Shown here piece after piece: positions 8,357 to 16,957 of a DNA stretch of 64,000 bases. The notes beneath the pieces were generated by a model, which worked only from the letters and a program-made list of their open reading frames with translations, did not search any database and had not been told where the DNA came from. The DNA comes from Paraburkholderia flava (GTDB taxonomy: Bacteria > Pseudomonadota > Gammaproteobacteria > Burkholderiales > Burkholderiaceae): assembly GCF_004359985.1 (NCBI RefSeq), contig NZ_SMRO01000001.1, positions 1,178,001 to 1,242,000 of the forward strand, given 5' to 3'. Made by a program: the position numbers and the translations under genes. How positions within the stretch are numbered: position 1 is the stretch's first letter; each line of letters begins with the position of its first letter.

Positions 8357-9574
8357 TCAGCGGCCGAGCCAGCGCTCGACGAGCCGTGCCCAGAACGCCG
8401 CACCGATCGGCAGATTGAAATCGTTGAAGTCGTAGTGCGGGTTGTGCACCATGCAGCCGTCCTCGCCGACGCCGTTGCCGATCCGCAGGAACGTGCCGGG
8501 CCGCTGCTGCAGCATGAACGCGAAGTCCTCGCTGCCCATCAGCATGTCGGTCTGCGCGACGACGCGGTCGTCGCCGACCAGTTCGCGTGCGACGTCGATC
8601 GCGAACTGCGTCTCTTCATCCGAATTCACGACCACCGGATAGCCGTCGATATAGTCGACCGTCGCCTTGCCGCCGTAGCTCGCAGCCTGGCTCTGCGCGA
8701 GTTCGGTGATGCGCTGCTTCAGCAGCGCGCGTACTTCGGGGCTGAACGAGCGCACGCTCAGTTCGAGCTTCGCGGTGCTCGCGATCACGTTGTTCGCGGT
8801 GCCCGCATGCATCGAGCCGACCGTCACGACCGCTGGCTGCGACGGGTCGATGTTGCGCGCGACGATGGTCTGCAGCGCCATCACGATGCTCGCGGCGATC
8901 ACGACCGGGTCCACCGTCAGATGCGGACGCGCGGCATGCCCGCCGACGCCCTCGACGGTAATCACCGCCTTGTCCCCCGCCGCCATAAACGGTCCCTTGT
9001 GGAACAGCAGCGTGCCCGGCTCCGCGCCCGGATGATTGTGCAGGCCGAACACCGCGTCGCACGGAAAGCGTTCGAACAGGCCGTCGTCGATCATCTTTTT
9101 CGCGCCGCTGTCGACGCCGCTTTCTTCGGCCGGCTGGAAATACAGATGGACAGTGCCGGAAAAACGACGCGTCGCGGCGAGGTGCTGCGCGGCGCCCAGC
9201 AGCATCGTCGTGTGGCCGTCGTGGCCGCATGCGTGCATCTTGCCGTGCGTCTCGCTCGCGTACGGCAGAGCGGTCTGCTCGATGATCGGCAGCGCGTCCA
9301 TGTCCGCGCGGATACCGATGCTGCGCGTGCCGTCGCCCGCCTTCAATGTGCCGACGACACCCGTGCGGCCCACGCCGCGCGTGACCTGCCAGCCCCATTG
9401 CTCGAGCCGCTCCGCGACGAGCGTCGCGGTCGCGACTTCCTCGTAGGCGAGTTCCGGATGCCGATGGATGTGGTGGCGGATTTCGCGCAGGCTGCCGGTT
9501 GCGCTTTCCAGATCGGCGACGGCGGTCAGTGTTGCGGCATGGGATGAGGAACCTGCGACGGGTGCTTCGCTCAT
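8357..9574 (-). CDS. M20 family amidohydrolase (hippurate hydrolase / N-acyl-amino-acid hydrolase)
   Basis: A 405-residue metal-dependent amidohydrolase of the HipO/AbgB type, cytosolic, cleaving an acyl group from an amino acid. Metal motifs are visible: 'HRHPEL' near the N-terminus, 'GIRADMDALPI', 'HACGHDGHT', 'QPAEE' and, near the end, 'GSEDFAFM'. The central insertion (about 195-310) is the dimerisation domain with 'GGHAARPH'. I start at 'MSEAPVAG', which has CCGGAG 7 bp upstream; Met codons 15-18 residues earlier have no ribosome site. Substrate not determinable from sequence. It appears monocistronic. Confidence 0.85.
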   Translation of the reverse strand: MSEAPVAGSSSHAATLTAVADLESATGSLREIRHHIHRHPELAYEEVATATLVAERLEQWGWQVTRGVGRTGVVGTLKAGDGTRSIGIRADMDALPIIEQTALPYASETHGKMHACGHDGHTTMLLGAAQHLAATRRFSGTVHLYFQPAEESGVDSGAKKMIDDGLFERFPCDAVFGLHNHPGAEPGTLLFHKGPFMAAGDKAVITVEGVGGHAARPHLTVDPVVIAASIVMALQTIVARNIDPSQPAVVTVGSMHAGTANNVIASTAKLELSVRSFSPEVRALLKQRITELAQSQAASYGGKATVDYIDGYPVVVNSDEETQFAIDVARELVGDDRVVAQTDMLMGSEDFAFMLQQRPGTFLRIGNGVGEDGCMVHNPHYDFNDFNLPIGAAFWARLVERWLGR

Positions 9575-9840
9575 GGGAACTCCGGGTGATGGGGCGATGG
9601 ATGGGCTCGACTGGGTCATTGCCATCAATGGGCTAGCGATCGTCGAGCCCCTGTATTTACGCCATTTTATTCAAAATAAATGCGGCGTTCCCACGCGGGC
9701 TTTCTTTCGCGATGGTTTCTTCGCCCCGGCGGGGAGCCCAGCCATTTGCCGATGTAGTTCTGACGCGTCCGCAGACTGCGGCGCGGGAGGAGTCTGCGCT
9801 ACGAATTGAAGGCCCACGTTACCGCTTGCTGCAACGAACC

Positions 9841-10401
9841 TCACTGCGCCGCGTTTTCCAGCGCCCCACGCAGCGTGTCGACAAACACATCCCCAGCCGC
9901 TTCGAGCGTGCCGGAGTTATCGATCGTCGTCAGCCGCACGCCGTCGGGCAATGCGAACGGCGCTTCGCGCGCGAGACGCGCGGCGATTTCATCGGCTGTC
10001 TCGCGCCCGCGCGCGCCGAGCCGTACTGCGAGAACCGCTGCCGCCGCAGTCACATGCACGACCTCGGTATCCGGATAGCGAGCCAGCACATGCGGCAGAT
10101 GCTGCCGCGACCCATTGACGACAACCGCACAACCCCGCGCGAGCCACGCATCGAGTTCGATGCCGATCCCGTAACGCAGCGCGTGACTCGACCATTCGAT
10201 TGCAAAGAGCCCGAGCGACGCACGCACGTCGAACTCGGCCACCGACAACGCGATGTGATTTTCTCCGCTGCCCACCGGCCGCGTGATGTATCGATGCGCG
10301 AACAGCACCGCATCGTCGGCGAGACGTTCGCGCGCGAAACCGAGCAGCGCATCCTTGCCCGCGCCGGACGGCCCCATGACGTAAATCAGACGACCTTTCA
10401 T
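9841..10401 (-). CDS. phnN: ribose 1,5-bisphosphate phosphokinase
   Basis: A 186-residue P-loop kinase that phosphorylates ribose 1,5-bisphosphate to PRPP, the salvage end of the C-P lyase pathway. The Walker A motif 'GPSGAGKD' is at residues 10-17, with guanylate-kinase-like features after it ('RYITRP', and 'VVVNGSR' near residue 97). Length fits PhnN. It is third in a leftward operon phnF-DUF1045-phnN, 3 bp after the DUF1045 stop, so the three genes are almost certainly cotranscribed. Confidence 0.9.
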   Translation of the reverse strand: MKGRLIYVMGPSGAGKDALLGFARERLADDAVLFAHRYITRPVGSGENHIALSVAEFDVRASLGLFAIEWSSHALRYGIGIELDAWLARGCAVVVNGSRQHLPHVLARYPDTEVVHVTAAAAVLAVRLGARGRETADEIAARLAREAPFALPDGVRLTTIDNSGTLEAAGDVFVDTLRGALENAAQ

Positions 10402-10404
10402 CGA

Positions 10405-11136
10405 TCAGTGTTCCATGTCCGCTGCGGCGAACGCCAGCCGTTGCCACAACACGAACGACGCACCGGGCTCGGGTTCGACGAACAGCGCGGCGTAACTTAT
10501 CGGCAGCGCCCCGAGCGTCGGCACGCGAGCATGCCACCACGCGAGCAGCACGTCGCGCTCGTGTGCATCGTCGAGCGAATTCGACAGCGTCATGTGAAAA
10601 CGGAATTCATCGAACACGTATGGGTAGCCCCATTCGATGAGCAACGCGCGTTGCCGATCCGTGAGCGGCGCTTCGAGGCGTCGCGCGAGATCGGCGGCAG
10701 AAGGCGCAGCACGCAGCGCGGATACCGCCTGCAACGCACTCGACGCGAGTTCGCGCATCGACGCCTCGCCTTCCGATGTCGCGGGTCGCAGTGCAATGAA
10801 CTTGCCGAGCTGCGCTGCATCGACCGGCAGCGCGAACGCATCGCGGCTGCGTGCCCAGCGTTGCGCAACCCCAAGCACGTCGTGCTGCGTCACGCCGTCG
10901 GCGAGACGGAACGGTGCGACCAGCGTGCCATGCCAGCCGTAGCGACGCGGTGCATGCGTCAGTTCCGCGAGCGGACGTGCGAGACCTTCAGGCTGCGGCG
11001 CGGTACAAACGTCGTCACGCTCCGCATCGCGACCGAGCCATTCGCTACCTGCGTGCCACCATGCAGACGCAGCCGGCGGCGCGTAGTACAGCGCAAAACG
11101 CGCAGTCGCGGGCCAATCCGTTTCGACTACGCTCAT
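10405..11136 (-). CDS. DUF1045 phosphonate-metabolism protein, 2H phosphoesterase-like
   Basis: A 243-residue member of DUF1045, found in phn operons. Two H-x-T-L signatures are present: His69-Gly-Thr71-Leu72 (WHGTLVAPF) and His181-Met-Thr183-Leu184 (FHMTLSNS). Paired HxT/S motifs define the 2H phosphoesterase fold, whose members open cyclic phosphates. Its ATG overlaps the phnF stop by 4 bp (ATGA) and phnN follows after 3 bp. In C-P lyase metabolism a cyclic phosphodiesterase must act just before PhnN; PhnP does this in E. coli but is not in the window. I infer this protein may take that role; the activity is not shown. Confidence 0.8.
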   Translation of the reverse strand: MSVVETDWPATARFALYYAPPAASAWWHAGSEWLGRDAERDDVCTAPQPEGLARPLAELTHAPRRYGWHGTLVAPFRLADGVTQHDVLGVAQRWARSRDAFALPVDAAQLGKFIALRPATSEGEASMRELASSALQAVSALRAAPSAADLARRLEAPLTDRQRALLIEWGYPYVFDEFRFHMTLSNSLDDAHERDVLLAWWHARVPTLGALPISYAALFVEPEPGASFVLWQRLAFAAADMEH

Positions 11137-11891
11137 ACGTCGTGTTCCACCATCAACTGCACGCGGTCCGCGGCAAAATGCGTGAAACCGTATTTGATCG
11201 GCGTGCCTTCGAGATCGACGTCGACGTTCTCGACCCACAACACCGGCTGCTGACGGTTGATGTTCAGACGGCGCGCAACTTCCGCGTCGGGCAGCACGCT
11301 ACCGATGCGACTCCACTTGCGCAGATAATCCGCGACGCCGAGTTCGGCCATCGCCTTCGTGATGCCGCCGGTACGTTCGAGCACTTCCGGCAGATTCGCA
11401 AAGCGCGCAGCCGGGTACCAGTTGCGTGCATACGTGAGCGGCACGCCGTCCGATTCGTGCAGCGTCTCGATGCGAAATACCGGCGCGCCCGCGCGCAACC
11501 CGAGCGCCTTCGCGACGCCCGGCTCCGCCTTCACGCGCGACGACGACAGCATCATCCCGGCCGCCGCGTGATGCTGCTGACGCAGGTTCTCGGTGAAGCG
11601 CGTACGGCGTCCGATCGTGTAATCGATCGCGCCGGGCTGCACGAACGTGCCGCGTCCCTGCTCGACACTGACGAGCCCGAGTGCCGCGAGTCCGAGCATC
11701 GCGCGACGCACGGTGTGCCGGTTTACGTCGAAACGTTTGGCGAGTTCCCCTTCGCTCGGCAGCCGGCCGTCTTCGCCGAATCCGCTGGCTGCGATCTCCG
11801 CTGCGAGGATCTGTTCGATCTGCCGCCACACGGCTACGCCGCCGCCTCGTTCGACCGTCGTGCCAGGGGTTGCGCCGTCGTTCGATGTCAT
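11133..11891 (-). CDS. phnF: GntR/HutC-family regulator of phosphonate metabolism
   Basis: A 252-residue regulator. The N-terminal GntR winged helix (about residues 15-85) contains 'EGELAKRFDVNRHTVRRAM', and a UTRA effector domain (about 95-245) follows. Position and sequence fit PhnF, which usually represses phn genes. It is first in a leftward operon with DUF1045 and phnN, and divergent from phnG. The start ATG is preceded by GAAGGGA at a slightly long spacing; in-frame codons farther upstream look non-coding. A perfect palindrome with the GTnTAnAC core typical of HutC-family operators lies in the divergent gap. Confidence 0.88.
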   Translation of the reverse strand: MTSNDGATPGTTVERGGGVAVWRQIEQILAAEIAASGFGEDGRLPSEGELAKRFDVNRHTVRRAMLGLAALGLVSVEQGRGTFVQPGAIDYTIGRRTRFTENLRQQHHAAAGMMLSSSRVKAEPGVAKALGLRAGAPVFRIETLHESDGVPLTYARNWYPAARFANLPEVLERTGGITKAMAELGVADYLRKWSRIGSVLPDAEVARRLNINRQQPVLWVENVDVDLEGTPIKYGFTHFAADRVQLMVEHDV

Positions 11892-12000
11892 GGTGTTGTC
11901 ATTCCCTTCGGTTCCAATATCGTTGAACGCATTGTAGTGCGCGCGCCGTGATGAAATGATGAAACGACACATACGAGGCACACGTCGGCATTTTATCCGA

Positions 12001-12016
12001 AAACGTCTAGACGTTT
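12001..12016. promoter_or_regulatory. candidate PhnF operator (16-bp perfect palindrome)
   Basis: AAACGTCTAGACGTTT is a perfect palindrome between divergent phnF and phnG, 97 bp before the phnG start. Its centre GT-C-TA-G-AC fits the GTnTAnAC consensus of GntR/HutC regulators. Placement suits control of both directions. Binding is inferred. Confidence 0.65.
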
Positions 12017-12112
12017 AGATGAATAGATGGTCAAATGACTGGGCTTTTTCGACACCCACCGCAACGTCAACGCACCATCACCGCGCAGTTTCTGATTCGA
12101 CAGGAATCTTCG

Positions 12113-12601
12113 ATGAGCCTCTCCTCTTCCGCGTCTCCTCCCTCTTCTGCTGAACGGCGTGCCTGGATGGCCGTGTTTGCCCGCACGCCACGCGCCGATC
12201 TCGAAGCGGCGCTGCAACGCGCGCTCGGCGACATCGCGGCACCGGAGTTCGACTGGCTGCGTCCGCCGGAAATCGGGCTCGCGATGGTGCGCGGCCGGGT
12301 CGGCGGCAGCGGCGATCCGTTCAATCTCGGTGAGGCGACGGTCACGCGCGCCACGTTGCGGCTGCGCGAACCACAAGACCATGCGCCGGTCGGTGTTGCG
12401 TGCCATCTGGGCCGCGATCGCCGCCGTGCCGAACTGGCCGCACTCGCCGACGCGCTGCTGCAACTGCCCGAGCATCACGCGCGACTGCACACGCAACTGG
12501 TCGAACCGCTCGCCGCGCAGATCGCCGCCGCGCGTGCCGCACGACACGACGACGTCGCGTCCACGCGCGTCGAATTCTTCACGATGGTTCGGGGCGACTG
12601 A
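12113..12601 (+). CDS. phnG: C-P lyase subunit PhnG
   Basis: A 162-residue subunit of the C-P lyase core complex (PhnG2H2I2J2). With PhnI, PhnH and PhnL it helps form alpha-D-ribose 1-methylphosphonate 5-triphosphate from ATP and a phosphonate. It carries family blocks such as 'RAWMAVFARTP', 'GLAMVRGRVGGSGDPFNLGE' and, at the end, 'TRVEFFTMVRGD'. I chose the ATG at 'MSLSSS' because AGGAA lies 8 bp upstream; the frame runs upstream without a site. It is the first gene of phnGHIJKLM and its stop overlaps the phnH start (TGATG). Confidence 0.92.
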   Translation: MSLSSSASPPSSAERRAWMAVFARTPRADLEAALQRALGDIAAPEFDWLRPPEIGLAMVRGRVGGSGDPFNLGEATVTRATLRLREPQDHAPVGVACHLGRDRRRAELAALADALLQLPEHHARLHTQLVEPLAAQIAAARAARHDDVASTRVEFFTMVRGD

Positions 12602-13251
12602 TGACCTTCATGCAAAACGACGCGCAGAACGATGCGCAGATCGCGCTCTCCACGCTGACACCCGGCTTCGTCGATCCAGTGCACGACACACAGGCGGTGT
12701 TTCGCACGCTGCTCGATGTGCTGTCGCGTCCGGGCACGGTCGGCACGATCGAGAACGTGCTGCCGGCCGCGCGCGCATCGGGCACGCATCGCGCGCGCGC
12801 CGATCTCGCTGCGTTCGCCGCGCTGCTCGCGCTGTGTGACTACACGACGCCCGTGTGGCTCGCGCAGCCGGACACCGCGCTCGCATCCGCGTTGCGTTTT
12901 CATACGGGTGCACCGATCGTCGACGAGCCGCATGAAGCGTCGTTCGCGTATGTGCATGATGCACAGACCTTGCCCGCGCTCGCGAGCTTTCCGCTCGGAG
13001 AACCGGAAGAACCGGAGCATGCGGTGACGCTGCTGGTGCGCGTCGAAGCGCTTACCGGTGGCACGCCCGTCGTGCTGAGCGGCCCCGGCATCAAGACGAC
13101 GCAGACGATTGCACCGCTCGGTCTGCCCGCGCATTTCTGGGAAGAGCGCGCTGCGCTCGCGCCGCTCTTTCCGTGCGGTATCGATTGCTATCTGGTGTGT
13201 GGCGACGCTGTGGTCGGTCTGCCGCGCACGACCCGTGTGGAGACGAACTGA
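12601..13251 (+). CDS. phnH: C-P lyase subunit PhnH
   Basis: A 216-residue subunit of the C-P lyase core complex, related in fold to PLP-dependent transferases but without the cofactor. Typical blocks are the N-terminal 'PVHDTQAVFRTLLDVLSRPG' and the later 'LSGPGIK'. The start ATG overlaps the phnG stop and the stop overlaps the phnI start (TGATG at both ends), showing tight translational coupling. Length is slightly above E. coli PhnH, due to an Asp/Gln-rich N-terminus. Confidence 0.92.
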   Translation: MTFMQNDAQNDAQIALSTLTPGFVDPVHDTQAVFRTLLDVLSRPGTVGTIENVLPAARASGTHRARADLAAFAALLALCDYTTPVWLAQPDTALASALRFHTGAPIVDEPHEASFAYVHDAQTLPALASFPLGEPEEPEHAVTLLVRVEALTGGTPVVLSGPGIKTTQTIAPLGLPAHFWEERAALAPLFPCGIDCYLVCGDAVVGLPRTTRVETN

Positions 13252-14390
13252 TGTACGTAGCCGTCAAAGGAGGCGAACGCGCGATCGAAGCATCGTGGCG
13301 TTTGCTCGACAAGGAACGCCGCGGCGATACGCAGCTCGCCGAACTGAGCGTCGCGCAGATTCGCGAACAGTTGCGCCTCGCGGTCGCGCGCGTGATGACC
13401 GAAGGGTCGGTGTACGACGAAGATCTCGCCGCGCTCGCGATCAAGCAGGCCGCCGGCGATCTCGTCGAAGCGATCTTTCTGCTGCGCGCCTATCGCACGA
13501 CGTTGCCGCGTTTTGGCTATACGTGTGCGCTCGAATCGGAGCGGATGCACATCGAGCGGCGCATCTCGGCGACCTTCAAGGATCTGCCCGGCGGTCAACT
13601 GCTCGGCGCGACTTACGATTACACGCAGCGTCTGCTCGATTTCGCGTTGCTCGCGGAAAGCGATGTATCTGACGAAGCACCCAACACAAGCCCAACACAA
13701 ACGCCGCACGCACCGCAAGAAACGATGCCCCGCGTCGTCGCATTGCTCGATCGCGAAGGACTGATTGAACAGGAAGCGCCCACGCCCGACGCAGCGGAAC
13801 CCGGCGATCTCTCACGCGAACCGCTCGCATTTCCCGCGAGCCGCGCGACGCGACTGCAGAATCTCGCACGCGGCGACGAAGGCTTCCTGCTCGCGATGGG
13901 TTACGCGACGCAGCGCGGCTACGCGCATTCGCATCCGTTCGCAGGCGAAATCCGCTTCGGTACCGTCGCGGTCGAAATGGAACTAGACGAACTCGGCGAG
14001 GCGGTCGAGATCGGCGACATCGACATCACCGAATGCCAGATGATCAACCAGTTCGCCGGCAGCACCGAGGTACCGCCGACGTTCACGCAGGGCTACGGCC
14101 TCGCGTTCGGCCATTCGGAACGCAAGGCGATGGCAATGGCTTTGGTGGATCGCGCGTTACGCGCCGAAGAACTCGGCGAAACGATCGCATCGCCGACGCA
14201 GAGCGTCGAGTTCATGTTGTCGCACAGCGATAACGTCGAGGCATCGGGCTTCGTTCAGCATCTGAAGTTGCCGCACTACGTCGACTTCCAGTCCGAACTC
14301 GAACTGGTGCGTCGCCTGCGCGCGAAGCATGCTGCGCAGTCGGCCAGCACGGACAGCAACGACCCGCTCGACGAGGAACAAGCCGCATGA
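13251..14390 (+). CDS. phnI: C-P lyase subunit PhnI
   Basis: A 379-residue subunit of the C-P lyase core. PhnI is the nucleosidase that, with G, H and L, exchanges adenine for a phosphonate on ATP. Family blocks include 'MYVAVKGGERAI' at the N-terminus, 'HSHPFAGEIRFG' in the middle, 'DITECQMINQFAG' and 'FGHSERKAMAMA'. The region near residues 142-185 is rich in Pro, Thr and Glu and looks like a variable linker, making it somewhat longer than E. coli PhnI. It overlaps phnH by 1 bp and phnJ by 4 bp (ATGA). Confidence 0.93.
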   Translation: MYVAVKGGERAIEASWRLLDKERRGDTQLAELSVAQIREQLRLAVARVMTEGSVYDEDLAALAIKQAAGDLVEAIFLLRAYRTTLPRFGYTCALESERMHIERRISATFKDLPGGQLLGATYDYTQRLLDFALLAESDVSDEAPNTSPTQTPHAPQETMPRVVALLDREGLIEQEAPTPDAAEPGDLSREPLAFPASRATRLQNLARGDEGFLLAMGYATQRGYAHSHPFAGEIRFGTVAVEMELDELGEAVEIGDIDITECQMINQFAGSTEVPPTFTQGYGLAFGHSERKAMAMALVDRALRAEELGETIASPTQSVEFMLSHSDNVEASGFVQHLKLPHYVDFQSELELVRRLRAKHAAQSASTDSNDPLDEEQAA

Positions 14391-15322
14391 GCACGATCAA
14401 CCTCTCCCCAACGAGCGTCGATACGCACACGGCGGCGTCAACCAGCTCACACGACCGCTCCGCCGAGGGCTACAACTTCGCATACCTCGACGAACAGACC
14501 AAGCGCATGCTGCGTCGCGCGTTGTTGAAAGCGGTCGCGGTGCCGGGCTATCAGGTGCCGTTCGCGTCGCGTGAAATGCCGCTGCCGTTCGGCTGGGGCA
14601 CCGGCGGCATTCAGGTGACGTCCGCGATCATCGGTCGCAACGACACGCTGAAGGTCATCGATCAGGGCTCCGACGAAACCACCAACGCGGTGAACATTCG
14701 CCGCTTTTTCGCGCGCACGACCGGTGTCGCGACAACACAGCGCACCGCAGAAGCGACGATCATCCAGACGCGTCACCGCATCCCCGAGATGCCGCTCACC
14801 GAGCAGCAGATTCTCGTCTATCAGGTGCCGATGCCCGAGCCGCTGTATCGGCTGGAACCGCGCGTCTCCGAGTGCCGCAAGCTGCATGCGCTCGCCGATT
14901 ACGGGCTCATCAGCGTGAAGCTCTACGAAGACATCGTGCATCACGGCAGCATCGCGACGACCTACGATTACCCGGTGATCGTCAACGGCCGCTACCTCGC
15001 GTCGCCGTCGCCGATTCCGAAATTCGACAACCCGAAGATGCACATGAACCCTGCGCTGCAACTGTTCGGCGCGGGCCGCGAACGGCGCATTCACGCGATT
15101 CCGCCGTACACGCCGGTGCGCAGCCTCGACTTCGACGACCATCCGTTCGAAGTGCAGCACTGGCACCACGCTTGTGCGCTGTGCGGATCGAAGGAAAGCT
15201 TTCTCGACGAGATGATCGTCGACGACGCAGGCAGCAGGATGTTCGTCTGCTCGGATAGCGACTACTGCCGTGAACGTCGCGAAGAAACGGATAACGTGCA
15301 AAACGAAGGAGCCGACGCATGA
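14387..15322 (+). CDS. phnJ: alpha-D-ribose 1-methylphosphonate 5-phosphate C-P lyase
   Basis: A 311-residue radical-SAM-type enzyme that breaks the carbon-phosphorus bond. The 4Fe-4S and thiyl cysteines align as Cys263 and Cys266 (CALC), Cys288 and Cys294 (FVCSDSDYC). The glycine matching glycyl-radical Gly32 of E. coli is Gly54 (VAVPG). The N-terminus is 22 residues longer than E. coli PhnJ, a Ser/Thr-rich extension before 'EGYNFAYLDEQTKR'. The start overlaps phnI by 4 bp and the stop overlaps phnK by 4 bp. All key residues are intact, so it is probably active. Confidence 0.95.
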   Translation: MSTINLSPTSVDTHTAASTSSHDRSAEGYNFAYLDEQTKRMLRRALLKAVAVPGYQVPFASREMPLPFGWGTGGIQVTSAIIGRNDTLKVIDQGSDETTNAVNIRRFFARTTGVATTQRTAEATIIQTRHRIPEMPLTEQQILVYQVPMPEPLYRLEPRVSECRKLHALADYGLISVKLYEDIVHHGSIATTYDYPVIVNGRYLASPSPIPKFDNPKMHMNPALQLFGAGRERRIHAIPPYTPVRSLDFDDHPFEVQHWHHACALCGSKESFLDEMIVDDAGSRMFVCSDSDYCRERREETDNVQNEGADA

Positions 15323-16089
15323 CCCCGCTGCTGAGTGCCCGCGGCATCACCAAACGCTACGGCAACCGCACTGCATGCGCGAACGTCAGCTTCGACCTGT
15401 ACCCCGGCGAGGTGCTGTGCATCGTCGGCGAATCGGGTTCGGGCAAGACGACGTTGCTGAACACGCTCGCACTGCGCACGCCGGTCGATGCAGGCACGCT
15501 GCACTACACCGCCGCGCATGGCGACGACATCGATCTGTTCGCGCTGTCCGAACCGCGCCGTCGTCTGCTGATGCGCACCGAGTGGGGCTTCGTGCAGCAG
15601 AATCCGCGCGACGGATTGCGCACCGGTGTATCGGCGGGCGCGAATATCGGCGAGCCGTTGATGGCGGTCGGTGCGCGTCACTACGGCCGCATCCGCGATA
15701 CGGCGACGCAGTGGATGCAGCGCGTCGAACTCGACGCCACGCGCATCGACGAACTGCCCGCCGCGTTTTCTGGCGGCATGCAGCAGCGTCTGCAGATCGC
15801 GCGCAATCTGGTCACCGGTCCGCGGCTCGTCTTCATGGACGAACCCACCGCCGGGCTCGACGTCTCGGTGCAGGCGCGTCTGCTCGATCTGCTGCGCACG
15901 CTGACTGCAACGCTGCATCTGTCGGTGCTGATCGTCACGCACGATATCGGCGTCGCGCGGCTGCTCGCGCATCGGCTGATGGTGATGCAGGGCGGCGAAG
16001 TAGTCGAGGCCGGTCTCACCGACCAGGTACTCGACGATCCGCAGCATCCGTATACGCAAACGCTGGTGTCGTCGGTCCTGCCGGTCTGA
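15319..16089 (+). CDS. phnK: phosphonate C-P lyase ATP-binding protein PhnK
   Basis: A 256-residue ABC-type ATPase that docks on the C-P lyase core rather than driving a transporter. It has a Walker A 'GESGSGKTT', the signature 'FSGGMQQR', a Walker B ending 'FMDEPTAGLD' and the H-loop 'VTHD'. It overlaps phnJ by 4 bp; 39 bp separate it from phnL. It resembles dipeptide ABC ATPases, but its place in the operon fixes the call. Confidence 0.93.
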   Translation: MTPLLSARGITKRYGNRTACANVSFDLYPGEVLCIVGESGSGKTTLLNTLALRTPVDAGTLHYTAAHGDDIDLFALSEPRRRLLMRTEWGFVQQNPRDGLRTGVSAGANIGEPLMAVGARHYGRIRDTATQWMQRVELDATRIDELPAAFSGGMQQRLQIARNLVTGPRLVFMDEPTAGLDVSVQARLLDLLRTLTATLHLSVLIVTHDIGVARLLAHRLMVMQGGEVVEAGLTDQVLDDPQHPYTQTLVSSVLPV

Positions 16090-16128
16090 TGCGCCGCGAA
16101 CGAAACGTGTTGAGCCAGGAATAAAGCC

Positions 16129-16893
16129 ATGTCATCCATCGAATTGCGCAACCATGCGCGCGCTTTTGCCGACAACGCCGCGCTGATGCTGCGCGCGGTC
16201 GACGTCGCGAAGACGTTCACGCTGCACGGCCAGGGCGGCGTGCGGATCGACGCGCTCTCCGGCGTGTCGCTCGACGTCGCGCGCGGCGAATGCGTCGTGC
16301 TGGTCGGCCCGTCAGGCGCGGGCAAGAGCACGCTGCTGCGCTGCCTGTACGGCAACTATCTGGCGAGTCGCGGCTCGATCGCGATCCGCGATGACACACA
16401 GACCGCGCAACATATCGCGATCACGTCCGCGCAACCGCACGACGTGCTGCATCTGCGCCGCTCGGTAGTCGGTTACGTGAGCCAGTTCCTGCGCGTGATT
16501 CCGCGCGTGACGACGCTCGCGCTCGTCGCCGAGCCGCTGGTTTCGCGCGGCGTCGCGCAGGACGAAGCCGACGCGCGCGCAGAAGCGCTGCTCGCGCGGC
16601 TGAACATCCCGCGCCGCTTATGGTCGCTGGCGCCGGCGACGTTTTCCGGCGGCGAACAGCAGCGCGTGAACATCGCGCGTGGATTGATCGCCGGCCACCC
16701 GCTGCTGCTGCTCGACGAACCAACCGCCTCGCTCGACGCCGAAAACCGCGCTATCGTGGCCGGGTTGATCGTCGATGCACGCGAACGCGGCGCGGCGATC
16801 GTCGGCATCTTCCACGACGAGGACACGCGTGCGCAGGTCGCGACGCGACGCTTCGAACTCGCGCCGCCGCAACGCGACGTCGTGCTGCATTGA
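16129..16893 (+). CDS. phnL: phosphonate C-P lyase ATP-binding protein PhnL
   Basis: A 254-residue ABC-type ATPase that works with the PhnGHI core in phosphonate ribosylation and binds as a partner of PhnK. Motifs: Walker A 'GPSGAGKST', signature 'FSGGEQQR', Walker B 'LLDEPTASLD'. The first ~17 residues are an extension before the family start. A 64-bp gap with three 13-bp tandem repeats separates it from phnM, the only sizeable gap in phnG-M. Confidence 0.92.
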   Translation: MSSIELRNHARAFADNAALMLRAVDVAKTFTLHGQGGVRIDALSGVSLDVARGECVVLVGPSGAGKSTLLRCLYGNYLASRGSIAIRDDTQTAQHIAITSAQPHDVLHLRRSVVGYVSQFLRVIPRVTTLALVAEPLVSRGVAQDEADARAEALLARLNIPRRLWSLAPATFSGGEQQRVNIARGLIAGHPLLLLDEPTASLDAENRAIVAGLIVDARERGAAIVGIFHDEDTRAQVATRRFELAPPQRDVVLH

Positions 16894-16899
16894 ATCTGA

Positions 16900-16938
16900 C
16901 TGCTGAATTTGCCTGCTGAGTTTGCCTGCTGAGTTTGC
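16900..16938 (+). repeat. three tandem 13-bp repeats between phnL and phnM
   Basis: Copies at 16900-16912 (CTGCTGAATTTGC), 16913-16925 and 16926-16938 (both CTGCTGAGTTTGC). The first copy's initial base and one internal base differ. They lie 7 bp after the phnL stop and end 19 bp before the phnM ATG. Confidence 0.85.
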
Positions 16939-16957
16939 CTGATTACGGAGCCTGTCG

